Part shown: positions 44,741 through 53,017 of the stretch, piece by piece
Position numbering within the stretch: the stretch's first letter is position 1
How the letters are laid out: each line of letters opens with the position of its first letter
Translations under genes and position numbers: made by a program
Assembly (NCBI RefSeq): GCF_003034915.1
Contig: NZ_PZJX01000057.1
Span: 1-64,000 of the forward strand
From: Mesorhizobium helmanticense
GTDB taxonomy: Bacteria; Pseudomonadota; Alphaproteobacteria; Rhizobiales; Rhizobiaceae
DNA: 64,000 bases
Direction: 5' to 3'
Notes under the pieces: model-generated
Told to the model about the DNA's origin: nothing
The model's input: the letters and a program-made list of their open reading frames with translations, nothing else
Databases searched by the model: none

Positions 44741-45576
44741 TTGACGGCTCCAGAAGTGATGCCGCGGATCAGTTGCCGCGAGAAGATGACGTAGAGGATC
44801 AGTACCGGCATGATCGCCAGCGACAGTGCCGCCAGGATCGCGTTCCAGTTGGTGACGAACTGGCCGAGGAAGAGCTGCGCGCCGAGCGTCACCGTCTTGG
44901 TCTCTTCCGATGGCGCCAGGATCAACGGGAACCACAGATCGTTCCAGATCGGGATCATGGTGAAGACGGCGACGGTTGCCATCGACGGCCTGACCAGCGG
45001 CAGCACCAGCCGGAAGAAGATTGTGTATTCGGACAGGCCGTCGATGCGGCCGGCATTCTTCAGATCGTCGGACACCTGTTTCATGAATTCCGACAGGATG
45101 AACACCGCCAGCGGCAGGCCTTGCGCGGTGTAGACCAGGATCAGCGCCGTCAGCGTGTTGACCAGCCCGCTCGCCACCATCAATTGCAGGATGGCGACGG
45201 TGCCGAGGCGGATCGGGATCATGATGCCGAGCGCGAGATAAAGCCCCATCATCGTGTTGCCGCGGAAGCGGTATTCCGACAGCGCGAACGCGGCCATGGC
45301 GCCGAACAACAGCACGAAGAACAGCGAGGCTACGGTGACGACAAGGCTGTTCTGGAAATAGTGGATGAAATCGCCCTGGCCAATGACCGTGGTGTAGCCG
45401 ATCAGGTCGAAGGTTTTTGGCGTCGGCGGCGTCAGCGGCGCGCCGAAGATGCCGGCGCGGGACTTGAACGAATTCATGATCACGATGATCACCGGGAACA
45501 GCGCGATCACCGTGTAGGTCAACAGGATCGCATGGGCGCCGATGGTGCGGGGCAGCGAACGGGTTGCCGTGCTCAT
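44737..45576 (-). CDS. Carbohydrate ABC transporter permease (MalG-like)
   Basis: A 279-residue permease with about six membrane segments. AILLTYTVIALFPVIIVIMNSF opens the first and LKNAGRIDGLSEYTIFFRLVLP is the EAA-type loop. It has the C-terminal ATSGAVK-like end (LIRGITSGAVK). It follows the MalF-like gene by 13 bases on the minus strand. Its stop overlaps the DUF4304 start by 4 bases. It forms a channel heterodimer with the 45590 product. Confidence 0.9.
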   Translation of the reverse strand: MSTATRSLPRTIGAHAILLTYTVIALFPVIIVIMNSFKSRAGIFGAPLTPPTPKTFDLIGYTTVIGQGDFIHYFQNSLVVTVASLFFVLLFGAMAAFALSEYRFRGNTMMGLYLALGIMIPIRLGTVAILQLMVASGLVNTLTALILVYTAQGLPLAVFILSEFMKQVSDDLKNAGRIDGLSEYTIFFRLVLPLVRPSMATVAVFTMIPIWNDLWFPLILAPSEETKTVTLGAQLFLGQFVTNWNAILAALSLAIMPVLILYVIFSRQLIRGITSGAVK

Positions 45577-45589
45577 CTCTCTGGCCCCT

Positions 45590-46513
45590 CTAAAACTGAT
45601 AGCGACGCAGGCGCGTCTGCACGAGGAAGAGGTAGACGCAGACGCCGCCGAGGATGATCAGGAACATCATGGTGGCGATCGCAGCACCCATGTTAGGATC
45701 GCCGACCTGCAGCTGGAAGCCGAAGAAGGCGCGGTAGAGGAAGGTGCCGAGGATGTCGGTCGAATAGTTCGGGCCGGCGAGCGCGCCTTGCGCGGTGTAG
45801 ATCAGGTCGAAGGCGTTGAAATTGCCGACGAAGGTGAGGATCGAGATGATGCCGATCGACGGCAGGATCAGCGGCAGCTTGATCTTCCAGAATTGCGACA
45901 TGCCGGTGATGCCATCGCATTCGGCCGCCTCGATCACCTCCTCGGGGATGGACAGCAATGCGGCATAGATCAGCATCATCGGGATGCCGACGAACTGCCA
46001 CACCGAGATCAGGCTGAGCGTGGTCAGCGCATATTCTTCCTTGCCGAGCCACGGCGTGAACAGGCTCTTCAGCCCGACGAGATCCATCAGGTTCGGCGCC
46101 ACGCCCCATAGCGGCGACAGGATCAGCTTCCAGGCGAAGCCGACGATGACGAAGGACAGGATGGTCGGCACGAAGATCGCCGTGCGGTAGAAGGCCGCGA
46201 AGCGCAGCTTCGGGCTGGACAGAAGTGCGGCCAGCATGACGCCGATCGGATTCTGCACCAGCATGTGGATGACGAAGAACCAGACATTGTTGCGCAGCGC
46301 GTTCCAGAAATTGACCGACCAGTTGGGGTCGCCGAACAGCGTGCGGAAGTTTTCCAGCCCGACGAAGACCTGGGACTGGTCGATGTTGCGGAACAGCGAC
46401 AGCTGCAGCGTGCCGGCCAGCGGCAGGATCATGATCGCGGTATAGACGAGCACCGCCGGCGCCAGGAAGATGCCGATGTGCCAGCGGAAAGGTCGTTTGG
46501 GTGCTGCGGCCAT
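45590..46513 (-). CDS. Sugar ABC transporter permease (MalF-like)
   Basis: A 307-residue membrane protein with a first segment at about residues 12-35 (IGIFLAPAVLVYTAIMILPL), then helices and an EAA-type loop (IEAAECDGITGMSQFWKIKLPLI). It follows the binding-protein gene after 237 bases that contain a strong hairpin and no gene. Together with the MalG-like subunit it imports the amino-sugar bound by the 46751 protein. An ATG at 46513 with GGGG-rich region upstream is used; it agrees with family length. Confidence 0.9.
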   Translation of the reverse strand: MAAAPKRPFRWHIGIFLAPAVLVYTAIMILPLAGTLQLSLFRNIDQSQVFVGLENFRTLFGDPNWSVNFWNALRNNVWFFVIHMLVQNPIGVMLAALLSSPKLRFAAFYRTAIFVPTILSFVIVGFAWKLILSPLWGVAPNLMDLVGLKSLFTPWLGKEEYALTTLSLISVWQFVGIPMMLIYAALLSIPEEVIEAAECDGITGMSQFWKIKLPLILPSIGIISILTFVGNFNAFDLIYTAQGALAGPNYSTDILGTFLYRAFFGFQLQVGDPNMGAAIATMMFLIILGGVCVYLFLVQTRLRRYQF

Positions 46514-46710
46514 GAGTTCGGTCCCCGCCGTCTCTCGGTTCCAGGTGGTATGATGCTAGAAGATGCCTCGATGCATTGCCCGAATGCCCTTTCCGGATCC
46601 GGGAAGGACAAAGGCTCGCGACAGGTCAGCCAGCCTTTCCCACACAAGGGAGGGTAAGGCCGAGAGGCGATGCCGACAATCGCAATCTGAAAACAGGCGC
46701 AGTCTGAAAG

Positions 46711-46734
46711 CCGGCCGGGCATATGCCCGGCCGG
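46711..46734 (-). terminator. Perfect 24-base palindrome after the binding-protein gene
   Basis: CCGGCCGGGC-ATAT-GCCCGGCCGG is a perfect palindrome starting 17 bases after the binding-protein stop (46751). In the minus-strand RNA it is followed by CUUUCAG, so it may be a partial terminator or stability hairpin before the permease genes 200 bases downstream. The rest of 46514-46710 holds no gene; a degenerate CCC-acaa-GGG repeat is seen near 46640. Confidence 0.7.
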
Positions 46735-46750
46735 TCCGTTGCCTGAGCTC

Positions 46751-48010
46751 TTACTTCGCCGGCTTGTACCAGCTGTCGAGGCCGTCCTGCAGCTTCTTGG
46801 CGGCGGCTTCCGGCGTATCGGTGCCGTTGATGACGTTGGCCGATTCGACCCACGTCTCGTTTTCGAGATTCGGCGTGCCGCGCGACAGGATCTGGTAGGT
46901 CGAGCGGATCGTCGACTTGCACTTGCCGCGCCAGGAGACGAATTCCTGCGCCAGCGGGTCTTCCATCTTCACCGGCGTGTTGTTCAGGCTGAAGAAGCCC
47001 GGCAGCGCGTTGGCGTAGATGGCGGCGAAATCAGGCGACGCGACCCAGGACAGGAAGGTCTTGGCCGCATCGGCATTCTTCGAGGCCGCATTCAGACCCA
47101 TGCCGATGTCGGTGTGGTCGGAGATGTAGCAAGTGTCGCCGGCCTTCTCGACCGGCGGCGGGAAGGCGCCCATCTTGAACTGCGCCTGGGTGTTGAACAG
47201 GCCGATCTCCCACGAGCCGGCCGGGTAGATGGCGGCGCGGCCGAGCGTGAACAGGTTCTGGCTGTCTGGATAGGTCTGCGCCTCGAAGCCGTCGCCGAGA
47301 TAGGGTTTCCACTTGGCCAGCTCTTCATACGGCGCGACCCAGTCCTTGTCGGTCAGCTTCTGTTCGCCCTTGATTAGCGCCGCGCGGCCTTCCTCGCCCT
47401 TCCAGTAGTTCGGACCGATGTTCTGGTAGCCCATGGTCGCGGCTTCCCAGAGGTCCTTGGTGCCCATCGCCATCGGGATGTAGGTGCCGTCGGCCTTGAT
47501 CTTGTCGAGCGCGGCGAAGAACTCGTCGCGTGTCTCCGGCACCTTGATGCCGAGCTTGTCGAAGGCGTCCTTGTTGTAGATGAAGCCGTGGATGACCGAG
47601 GCCATCGGCACGCAGAAGCTCGCCTTGCCGTCGTCGGTCTGCCAGGCGGCCTTGGCGACGTCGGAGAAATTCTCCATGCCGGGCAGCGACGAGAGATCGG
47701 CGAGGTTGCCCTTCTTGTAGAGCTCCAGCGACTTGTCGAAGGGGCGGCAGGTGATCAGGTCGCCAGCCGAGCCGGCGGCGAGCTTGGCGCCCAGCGCCGC
47801 GTCATATTCGGTCGGCGCCGAGGGCGCGAACACCACCTTGATGCCGGGGTTCTTGGCTTCGAAAGCCGGGATCAGCTTGTCCTTCCAGATGGCAAGGTCG
47901 TCGCCGCGCCAGCTTTCGATGTTGAGGGTTACGTCGGCGGCATAAGCGACCCCGGCAGAGCCGAGAATGCTGGTGCCGAGAAGAAGTGCCGTCAGTAGTT
48001 TCGTTGTCAT
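46751..48010 (-). CDS. ABC transporter substrate-binding protein, family 1 (amino-sugar-type)
   Basis: A 419-residue family 1 binding protein with a Sec signal (MTTKLLTALLLGTSILGSAG, cleavage near YAA at about 24). The mature part opens with DVTLNIESWRGDDLAIW. It starts 2 bases after the MurQ-like stop. Genes on both sides (etherase, kinase, deacetylase) suggest that it binds N-acetylmuramic acid, N-acetylglucosamine or their disaccharides released from peptidoglycan or chitin. The specificity is inferred from the neighbourhood. Confidence 0.88.
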   Translation of the reverse strand: MTTKLLTALLLGTSILGSAGVAYAADVTLNIESWRGDDLAIWKDKLIPAFEAKNPGIKVVFAPSAPTEYDAALGAKLAAGSAGDLITCRPFDKSLELYKKGNLADLSSLPGMENFSDVAKAAWQTDDGKASFCVPMASVIHGFIYNKDAFDKLGIKVPETRDEFFAALDKIKADGTYIPMAMGTKDLWEAATMGYQNIGPNYWKGEEGRAALIKGEQKLTDKDWVAPYEELAKWKPYLGDGFEAQTYPDSQNLFTLGRAAIYPAGSWEIGLFNTQAQFKMGAFPPPVEKAGDTCYISDHTDIGMGLNAASKNADAAKTFLSWVASPDFAAIYANALPGFFSLNNTPVKMEDPLAQEFVSWRGKCKSTIRSTYQILSRGTPNLENETWVESANVINGTDTPEAAAKKLQDGLDSWYKPAK

Positions 48011-48012
48011 GC

Positions 48013-48972
48013 TCAGTCTCCCTGTTGACCTTTTTCAGGTTCGGTTTTGATGAGAACAGAGGCATTGCGCCCCTTGCTCCCCTCGATCGCGGAAAGCGCC
48101 GGTCGCAGCTTCTGGCCGGTTCCTTCCAGTATCTTCCGCGCCTCGTCGGCACTGCCAGCACCGGCGGCGAGCAGAATGGCGGTCTTGACGGCGCCGCCGC
48201 TCTTTTCGAGCAGATGCGCCGCATCGTCCCTGCCGCGCCCCGAGATGGCGGCGACGATGCGCGCCGCGCGGTCGCGCAGCTTGATGTTGTCGGCCATGAG
48301 GTTGACCATGTAGCCGTCATGGACATGGCCGAGATGGATGGCGGTTAGCGTCGACAGCATGTTGAGCGCGATCTTCTGGGCGGTGCCGGCGCCCATGCGC
48401 GTCGAGCCGGCGATCAGCTCCGGCGGCGTTTCGAGCAGGATGGCGATATCGGCCAGCCGCAACAGCGGCGCGTCGCTGTTGTTGGCGATGGCGACGGTGG
48501 CGGCGCCGCGCCTGCGCGCCTCCTCCAGCGCCCTGACCGCATAAGGCGTCGAGCCGCTGGCCGAAACGGCGATCAGGCAATCATCCCTGCCGATTCCAGC
48601 AGCGGCGACCGCGGCCGCGGCTTCGCCGGCGTCGTCTTCCGGACCGCCGGCCAGCGTCCTGAAGGCTTCGTCGCCACCGGCGATCAGGATGGCGATGCGG
48701 TCGCGCTTGATGCCGAAAGTGCCCGGCAGTTCCAGCGCATCGGCCAGCGCCATCAGGCCCGAGCTGCCGGCCGCGGCATAGGCGAGCTTGCCGCCGCGGT
48801 TCAGCCGGCCGGCGATGATCCCGGCCGCTTCGGCTATTGCCGGAATGGCGCCGCGCACGGCCTTGGCGGCCTCGATCTGGGCATTGGCCAATGAGGAAAG
48901 GATGACGTCCGGGGCCTGGATATCCAGCCCCTCGGCATTCTGGTGATGCGCTTCGGTGCGCTTCTCGGCCAT
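48013..48972 (-). CDS. murQ: N-acetylmuramic acid 6-phosphate etherase (MurQ family)
   Basis: A 319-residue SIS-domain protein. RTEAHHQNAEGLDIQAPDVI is the N-terminal segment, AAAGSSGLMALADALELPGTFG (about 67-88) the sugar-phosphate binding region with catalytic glutamate region IAGGDEAF and GPEDDAGEAA, and GSTRMGAGTAQKIALNMLS the C-terminal core. It cleaves the lactyl ether of MurNAc-6-phosphate to GlcNAc-6-phosphate and lactate. The start is the ATG with GGAGGGA 4-11 bases upstream; the extension to 49029 would run through the operator. It is the first gene of the minus-strand operon. Confidence 0.88.
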   Translation of the reverse strand: MAEKRTEAHHQNAEGLDIQAPDVILSSLANAQIEAAKAVRGAIPAIAEAAGIIAGRLNRGGKLAYAAAGSSGLMALADALELPGTFGIKRDRIAILIAGGDEAFRTLAGGPEDDAGEAAAAVAAAGIGRDDCLIAVSASGSTPYAVRALEEARRRGAATVAIANNSDAPLLRLADIAILLETPPELIAGSTRMGAGTAQKIALNMLSTLTAIHLGHVHDGYMVNLMADNIKLRDRAARIVAAISGRGRDDAAHLLEKSGGAVKTAILLAAGAGSADEARKILEGTGQKLRPALSAIEGSKGRNASVLIKTEPEKGQQGD

Positions 48973-48996
48973 ACCGTTCCCTCCAATCCACAAAAC

Positions 48997-49014
48997 AATA
49001 CCAAAAAAATACCA
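48997..49014 (-). promoter_or_regulatory. Tandem operator on the murQ side (GntR type)
   Basis: AATACCA-AAAA-AATACCA, read on the minus strand as two TGGTATT units 11 bases apart. It matches the site at 49132-49149 except for one base in the spacer, in the opposite orientation. It lies 25 bases before murQ. Likely bound by the GntR protein encoded at 50050. Confidence 0.6.
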
Positions 49015-49131
49015 CTTGTCCACACGCATTAACGAATTCGACGTCTCGGAATTACCTTGCCGGCGAAATATGCAGGTTTTTCAATAAAATACGCCTTAAT
49101 CTTTTTGGAACCGAAATTAACTCTTGGCTAT

Positions 49132-49149
49132 TGGTATTTTATTGGTATT
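49132..49149 (+). promoter_or_regulatory. Tandem operator on the nag side (GntR type)
   Basis: TGGTATT-TTAT-TGGTATT, two direct half-sites 11 bases apart, 23 bases before the kinase start at 49172. It is the mirror copy of the site at 48997-49014. The direct-repeat form is unusual because GntR-HutC operators are mostly palindromes. Confidence 0.6.
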
Positions 49150-49171
49150 ATCCGCCCGGAGGAGAAATCGC

Positions 49172-50053
49172 GTGAATTTCGTGCTCGGCATCGATGGCGG
49201 CGGCACCAGCTGCAGAGCGGCCCTTGCGACAGCGGACGGCAGCGTCGTCGGCCGCGCCAAGAGTGGCGCGGCCAACATCCGCACCGACCTCACCGGCGCC
49301 AGGGCCAACATCGTCGACGCGGCAAGGCAAGCCTTTGCCGCCGCCGGCGAGAATCCGGAGCTGATCTCGCAAACGCCGGCCATTCTTGGCCTCGCCGGCG
49401 CCAATGTCGGCACTTACAGGCAGCAGCTCGAAGCGATCCTGCCGTTCAGCATCAGCCGCGTCGAGACCGACGCCGAGATCGCCTTGGAGGGTGCCGTTGG
49501 GTCCGGCGACGGCGCCATGGCCATCCTCGGCACCGGCACCGCCTATATGGCGCGCAAGGACGGCAAGTCGCGCGCCGTTGGTGGCTGGGGCTTCCAGGTC
49601 GGCGACCAGGGCAGCGGCGCCCGCATCGGCCGCGATCTGCTCGAACAGACGCTGCTCGCCTATGACGGCATTCGCCAGGGATCGCCGCTGACCGAGGCCA
49701 TGCTCGCCATCTTCCGCAACAATCCCGAAGACGTGGTCGAGTTCACCACCAATGCCAAGCCGGGCGATTTCGGCGGCTTCGCGCCCAAGGTCTTCGACCA
49801 TGCCGAAAAGGGCGACATCGTCGCCAACTGGATCCTCGACAAGGCGGTCGCGGATGTCGAGGCAGCGCTCGGTGTGCTCGATCTCTCGGCCAACGCTCCG
49901 CTTTGCCTGCTCGGCGGGCTGGCGCCGCTCTACGCGCCGCGCCTGTCAGTGCGCTACCGGGCGCTGCTGAAGCCGCCGCTCGACGATGCGCTGGGCGGCG
50001 CGGTGCAGATGGCGGTTCGTCTTTTCGCGAAAGCTTCGGAGGCGGCGCGATGA
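49172..50053 (+). CDS. N-acetylglucosamine kinase-like protein (BadF/BadG/BcrA/BcrD ATPase family)
   Basis: A 293-residue actin-fold kinase. It starts at a GTG with GGAGGAG 7-13 bases upstream, giving NFVLGIDGGGTSCRAAL at the phosphate-1 loop. LGLAGANVG, ETDAEIALEGAV and AILGTGTAYMAR and GGWGFQVGDQGSGARIGRDLL follow, typical for eukaryote-like NAG kinases. The in-frame extension upstream would include the operator and is rejected. It overlaps the GntR start by 4 bases. It would phosphorylate imported GlcNAc or MurNAc to feed MurQ and NagA. Confidence 0.86.
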   Translation: MNFVLGIDGGGTSCRAALATADGSVVGRAKSGAANIRTDLTGARANIVDAARQAFAAAGENPELISQTPAILGLAGANVGTYRQQLEAILPFSISRVETDAEIALEGAVGSGDGAMAILGTGTAYMARKDGKSRAVGGWGFQVGDQGSGARIGRDLLEQTLLAYDGIRQGSPLTEAMLAIFRNNPEDVVEFTTNAKPGDFGGFAPKVFDHAEKGDIVANWILDKAVADVEAALGVLDLSANAPLCLLGGLAPLYAPRLSVRYRALLKPPLDDALGGAVQMAVRLFAKASEAAR

Positions 50054-50832
50054 GCGAGGCCGCCGACCAGATCTTCGCGACGCTGAAGCAATCCTCGCAA
50101 AGCGGCGCGCCGCTCTATCTGCAGCTCAGGAAGAGCATCGAGGACGCCGTCAATCGCGGCCTGATCGGACCAGGCGATGCGCTGCCTTCCGAGCGCGACA
50201 TCGCCAGCAAGGCCGATATCTCGCGCGTCACCGTGCGCAAGGCGGTGCAGGACCTGGTCAAGGGCGGCATTCTCGTCCAGCGTCATGGCTCCGGCACTTT
50301 CGTCGCGCCGCGCATGGAGCGCGTCGAGCAATCGCTGTCGCGGCTGACATCCTTCACCGAGGACATGGCACGTCGCGGCATGGTTGTCCGCTCGGCCTGG
50401 CTCGACCGCGGCCTCTATGCGCCCTCGCCCGACGAGATGATGGTGCTCGGTCTGTCGTCGAACGAACTGGTGGCGCGGGTGGCGCGCCTGCGCATCGCCA
50501 ACGACACGCCGCTGGCGATCGAACGCGCCGCACTCTCGGCAAGCGTGCTGCCCGATCCGGCGGGAATCGGGTCTTCGCTGTACGCGGCGCTGGAAATGAC
50601 CGGCAACCGGCCGGTGCGAGCGGTGCAGCGCATCTCCGCCGCCAATCTCGGTGACGACGACGCGCGCCTGCTGGAAGTGCCGCCCGGCATTGCCGGCCTG
50701 CATATCGAACGCATTTCCTATCTGGCGAGCGGCAAGGTGATCGAGTTCACCCGCTCCATCTACAGGGGCGACGCCTATGATTTCGTCGCCGAACTCCGGC
50801 TGAGCGGGCCGGGAGAAGAGAGCAGGCCATGA
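50050..50832 (+). CDS. GntR family transcriptional regulator (HutC/NagR-like)
   Basis: A 260-residue regulator with an N-terminal winged helix (PLYLQLRKSIEDAVNRGLIG; SERDIASKADISRVTVRKAVQDLV, about 22-75) and a C-terminal UTRA domain (about 95-245) as in HutC and NagR. It is co-translated with the kinase and the SIS protein (ATGA at both ends). UTRA regulators of such loci sense GlcNAc-6-phosphate or glucosamine-6-phosphate. The probable sites are the TGGTATT tandems at 48997 and 49132. Confidence 0.88.
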   Translation: MSEAADQIFATLKQSSQSGAPLYLQLRKSIEDAVNRGLIGPGDALPSERDIASKADISRVTVRKAVQDLVKGGILVQRHGSGTFVAPRMERVEQSLSRLTSFTEDMARRGMVVRSAWLDRGLYAPSPDEMMVLGLSSNELVARVARLRIANDTPLAIERAALSASVLPDPAGIGSSLYAALEMTGNRPVRAVQRISAANLGDDDARLLEVPPGIAGLHIERISYLASGKVIEFTRSIYRGDAYDFVAELRLSGPGEESRP

Positions 50833-51860
50833 GCGCAACCAAAACCCATATGCGGCGCGAGATCGAAGAGATCCCCGAGGCCACAGCCCGCCTGCTCGAT
50901 GGTTCGGCACCGGTGCTGACCGAGGCCGGGCGCGGCATCCGCGAGCGCGATCCGCATTTCATCGTTACCGTCGCACGCGGCTCGTCCGACCATGCCGCCA
51001 CCTTCATGAAGTATGCCGTCGAGCTGACCGCCGGCCTTGCCGTCGCCTCGGTCGGACCTTCCATCGCCTCGATCTATGGAGCGAAACTGAGGTTAGCCGG
51101 CTCAGCCTGCCTTGCGATCTCGCAGTCGGGCAAGAGCCCGGACATCGTCGCGATGGCGCAAGCGGCAAGAGACGGCGGCGCGCTGACCGTCGCCATCACC
51201 AACACCGCCGATTCGCCGCTGGCGCGAGCCTCGGATTACGCCATCGATATCCTGGCGGGGCCGGAGCGCAGCGTCGCGGCGACCAAGACCTTCGTCAATT
51301 CGGCGGTCGCCGGCCTCGCCTTGATGGCGCACAGTACCGGCGACGACAAGCTTCTCGCCGCACTTGCCCGCCTGCCTGAGCATTTCCGCAAGGCGATCGC
51401 CTGTGACTGGATGGCGCTGGCCGGTGCGTTGGAGACGCCAAGATCGCTCTTCATCCTCGGCCGCGGGCCCTCCACGGCGTTTGCCTATGAAGCGGCGCTG
51501 AAGTTCAAGGAGACCTGTGGCATGCATGCCGAGGCCTATAGTGCCGCCGAAGTCATGCATGGGCCGCTGGCGCTGGTCGGGCCGGGCTTTCCAGTGCTGG
51601 CGCTGGCCGCCCGCGACGCTTCAGAGCCGTCGGTCGCCGAGGCCGCCGACGCTTTGGCGGGCAAGGGCGCTGCCGTCTTCGTCACCTCGGACAAGGCGAA
51701 GCGTGCCCTGCCCCTGCCGCATGTCGCCACCGGCCATCCACTGACCGACCCGCTGACACTGATCGTGTCCTTCTACGGTTTTGTCGAGGCCTTTGCCCGC
51801 CATCGCGGCCTTGACCCGGATCTGCCACCCAATCTGCGCAAGGTAACAGAAACAGTATGA
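50829..51860 (+). CDS. SIS-domain sugar isomerase/deaminase (GlmS-isomerase-like, NagB-II type)
   Basis: A 343-residue protein with two SIS domains similar to the isomerase half of GlmS: VARGSSDHAATFMKYAVEL (about 42), AISQSGKSPDIVAMAQAA (about 97), FILGRGPSTAFAYEAALKFKE (about 206) and a tail NLRKVTETV. It lacks the glutamine amidotransferase half, so it probably deaminates glucosamine-6-phosphate to fructose-6-phosphate, replacing NagB, which is not in the window. It overlaps GntR and NagA genes by 4 bases on each side. Confidence 0.87.
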   Translation: MSATKTHMRREIEEIPEATARLLDGSAPVLTEAGRGIRERDPHFIVTVARGSSDHAATFMKYAVELTAGLAVASVGPSIASIYGAKLRLAGSACLAISQSGKSPDIVAMAQAARDGGALTVAITNTADSPLARASDYAIDILAGPERSVAATKTFVNSAVAGLALMAHSTGDDKLLAALARLPEHFRKAIACDWMALAGALETPRSLFILGRGPSTAFAYEAALKFKETCGMHAEAYSAAEVMHGPLALVGPGFPVLALAARDASEPSVAEAADALAGKGAAVFVTSDKAKRALPLPHVATGHPLTDPLTLIVSFYGFVEAFARHRGLDPDLPPNLRKVTETV

Positions 51861-53017
51861 GCGACCGTTTTGCCCTGACTGGCGCCCGCATCTTCGACGG
51901 CGACGACTGGCACGAGGACGCCGCCCTGATCGTGCGCGACGGTCTGGTCGAAGCCATCTTTCCGGCCGGAGCCATTCCATCCGGAATTGCTCGCATCGAG
52001 ACGAACGGTGGCATTCTGGCGCCAGGGTTCGTCGACCTGCAGGTCAATGGTGGCGGCGGCGTCATGGTCAACGACCATCCCGATGTCGCCACCATCGAAA
52101 CCATCTGCCGGGCGCACGCGCCCTTCGGCACGACCGCGCTGCTGCCGACGCTGATCACCGACACGCCCGACATCACCGCCGCGGCGGTTGCCGCAGGGGT
52201 TGAAGCGGTGCGGCGGAAAGTGCCAGGATTTCTCGGCCTGCATCTCGAAGGCCCGCATCTGTCGATCGCCCGCAAGGGCGCGCATGACCCGGCGCTGATC
52301 CGGCCGATGACGGATGCCGACCAGGCCGCGCTGATCGCCACGCGGCAGAAGCTGCCGGTATTGCTGACGACGATCGCGCCCGAATCCGTCGAAGCCGCCC
52401 GCGTTTCAGCGCTGGCCGAGGCCGGCCTCGTCGTCAGCCTCGGTCATTCCGACACTTCCTATGCCACGGCGCGCGCCTTAGCCGAGGCCGGCGCCACGAT
52501 GGCCACGCATCTGTTCAACGCCATGAGCCAGATCGGCAATCGCGAGCCGGGGCTGGCGGGGGCTGCCATCGATGTCGGCACATTTTATGCCGGCATCATC
52601 GCCGACGGCATCCATGTCGATCCCGCCACCATGGCGATCGCGTTGCGCGCCAAAAAGGGGCCGGGCAGGATTTTCCTCGTCACCGACGCCATGGCGACGA
52701 TCGGCACCGACATGACCTCGTTCACACTGAACGGCCGCATCATCTACCGCAAGGACGGCAGCCTGCGGCTGGCCGATGGAACGTTTGCCGGCGCCGATCT
52801 CGACATGATCACCGCCGTGCGATACGTCCACCGCGCCGTCGGGCTGGAGCTTTCGGAAGCGTTGCGCATGGCTTCGCTCTATCCGGCCGAGGCGATCGGC
52901 CAGGCGCACCGGCTCGGGCGCTTCGCCAACGGCACCGCCGCCGATATCGTCGCGCTGTCGGACGATCTCGACGTCAAAGGCGTCTGGATCGGGGGCGACA
53001 GAGTTTTCGAGGCTTAA
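51857..53017 (+). CDS. nagA: N-acetylglucosamine-6-phosphate deacetylase
   Basis: A 386-residue amidohydrolase: PGFVDLQVNGGGGVMVND (about 56), GLHLEGPHLS (about 127), SLGHSDTSY (about 193) and ATHLFNAMSQIGNREPG (about 215), then LVTDAMATIG with the catalytic aspartate (about 275). It removes acetate from GlcNAc-6-phosphate, feeding the SIS deaminase. It ends the plus-strand operon; its stop overlaps by 4 bases the stop of the PRISE-type gene. The start ATG overlaps the previous stop (ATGA). Confidence 0.92.
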   Translation: MSDRFALTGARIFDGDDWHEDAALIVRDGLVEAIFPAGAIPSGIARIETNGGILAPGFVDLQVNGGGGVMVNDHPDVATIETICRAHAPFGTTALLPTLITDTPDITAAAVAAGVEAVRRKVPGFLGLHLEGPHLSIARKGAHDPALIRPMTDADQAALIATRQKLPVLLTTIAPESVEAARVSALAEAGLVVSLGHSDTSYATARALAEAGATMATHLFNAMSQIGNREPGLAGAAIDVGTFYAGIIADGIHVDPATMAIALRAKKGPGRIFLVTDAMATIGTDMTSFTLNGRIIYRKDGSLRLADGTFAGADLDMITAVRYVHRAVGLELSEALRMASLYPAEAIGQAHRLGRFANGTAADIVALSDDLDVKGVWIGGDRVFEA

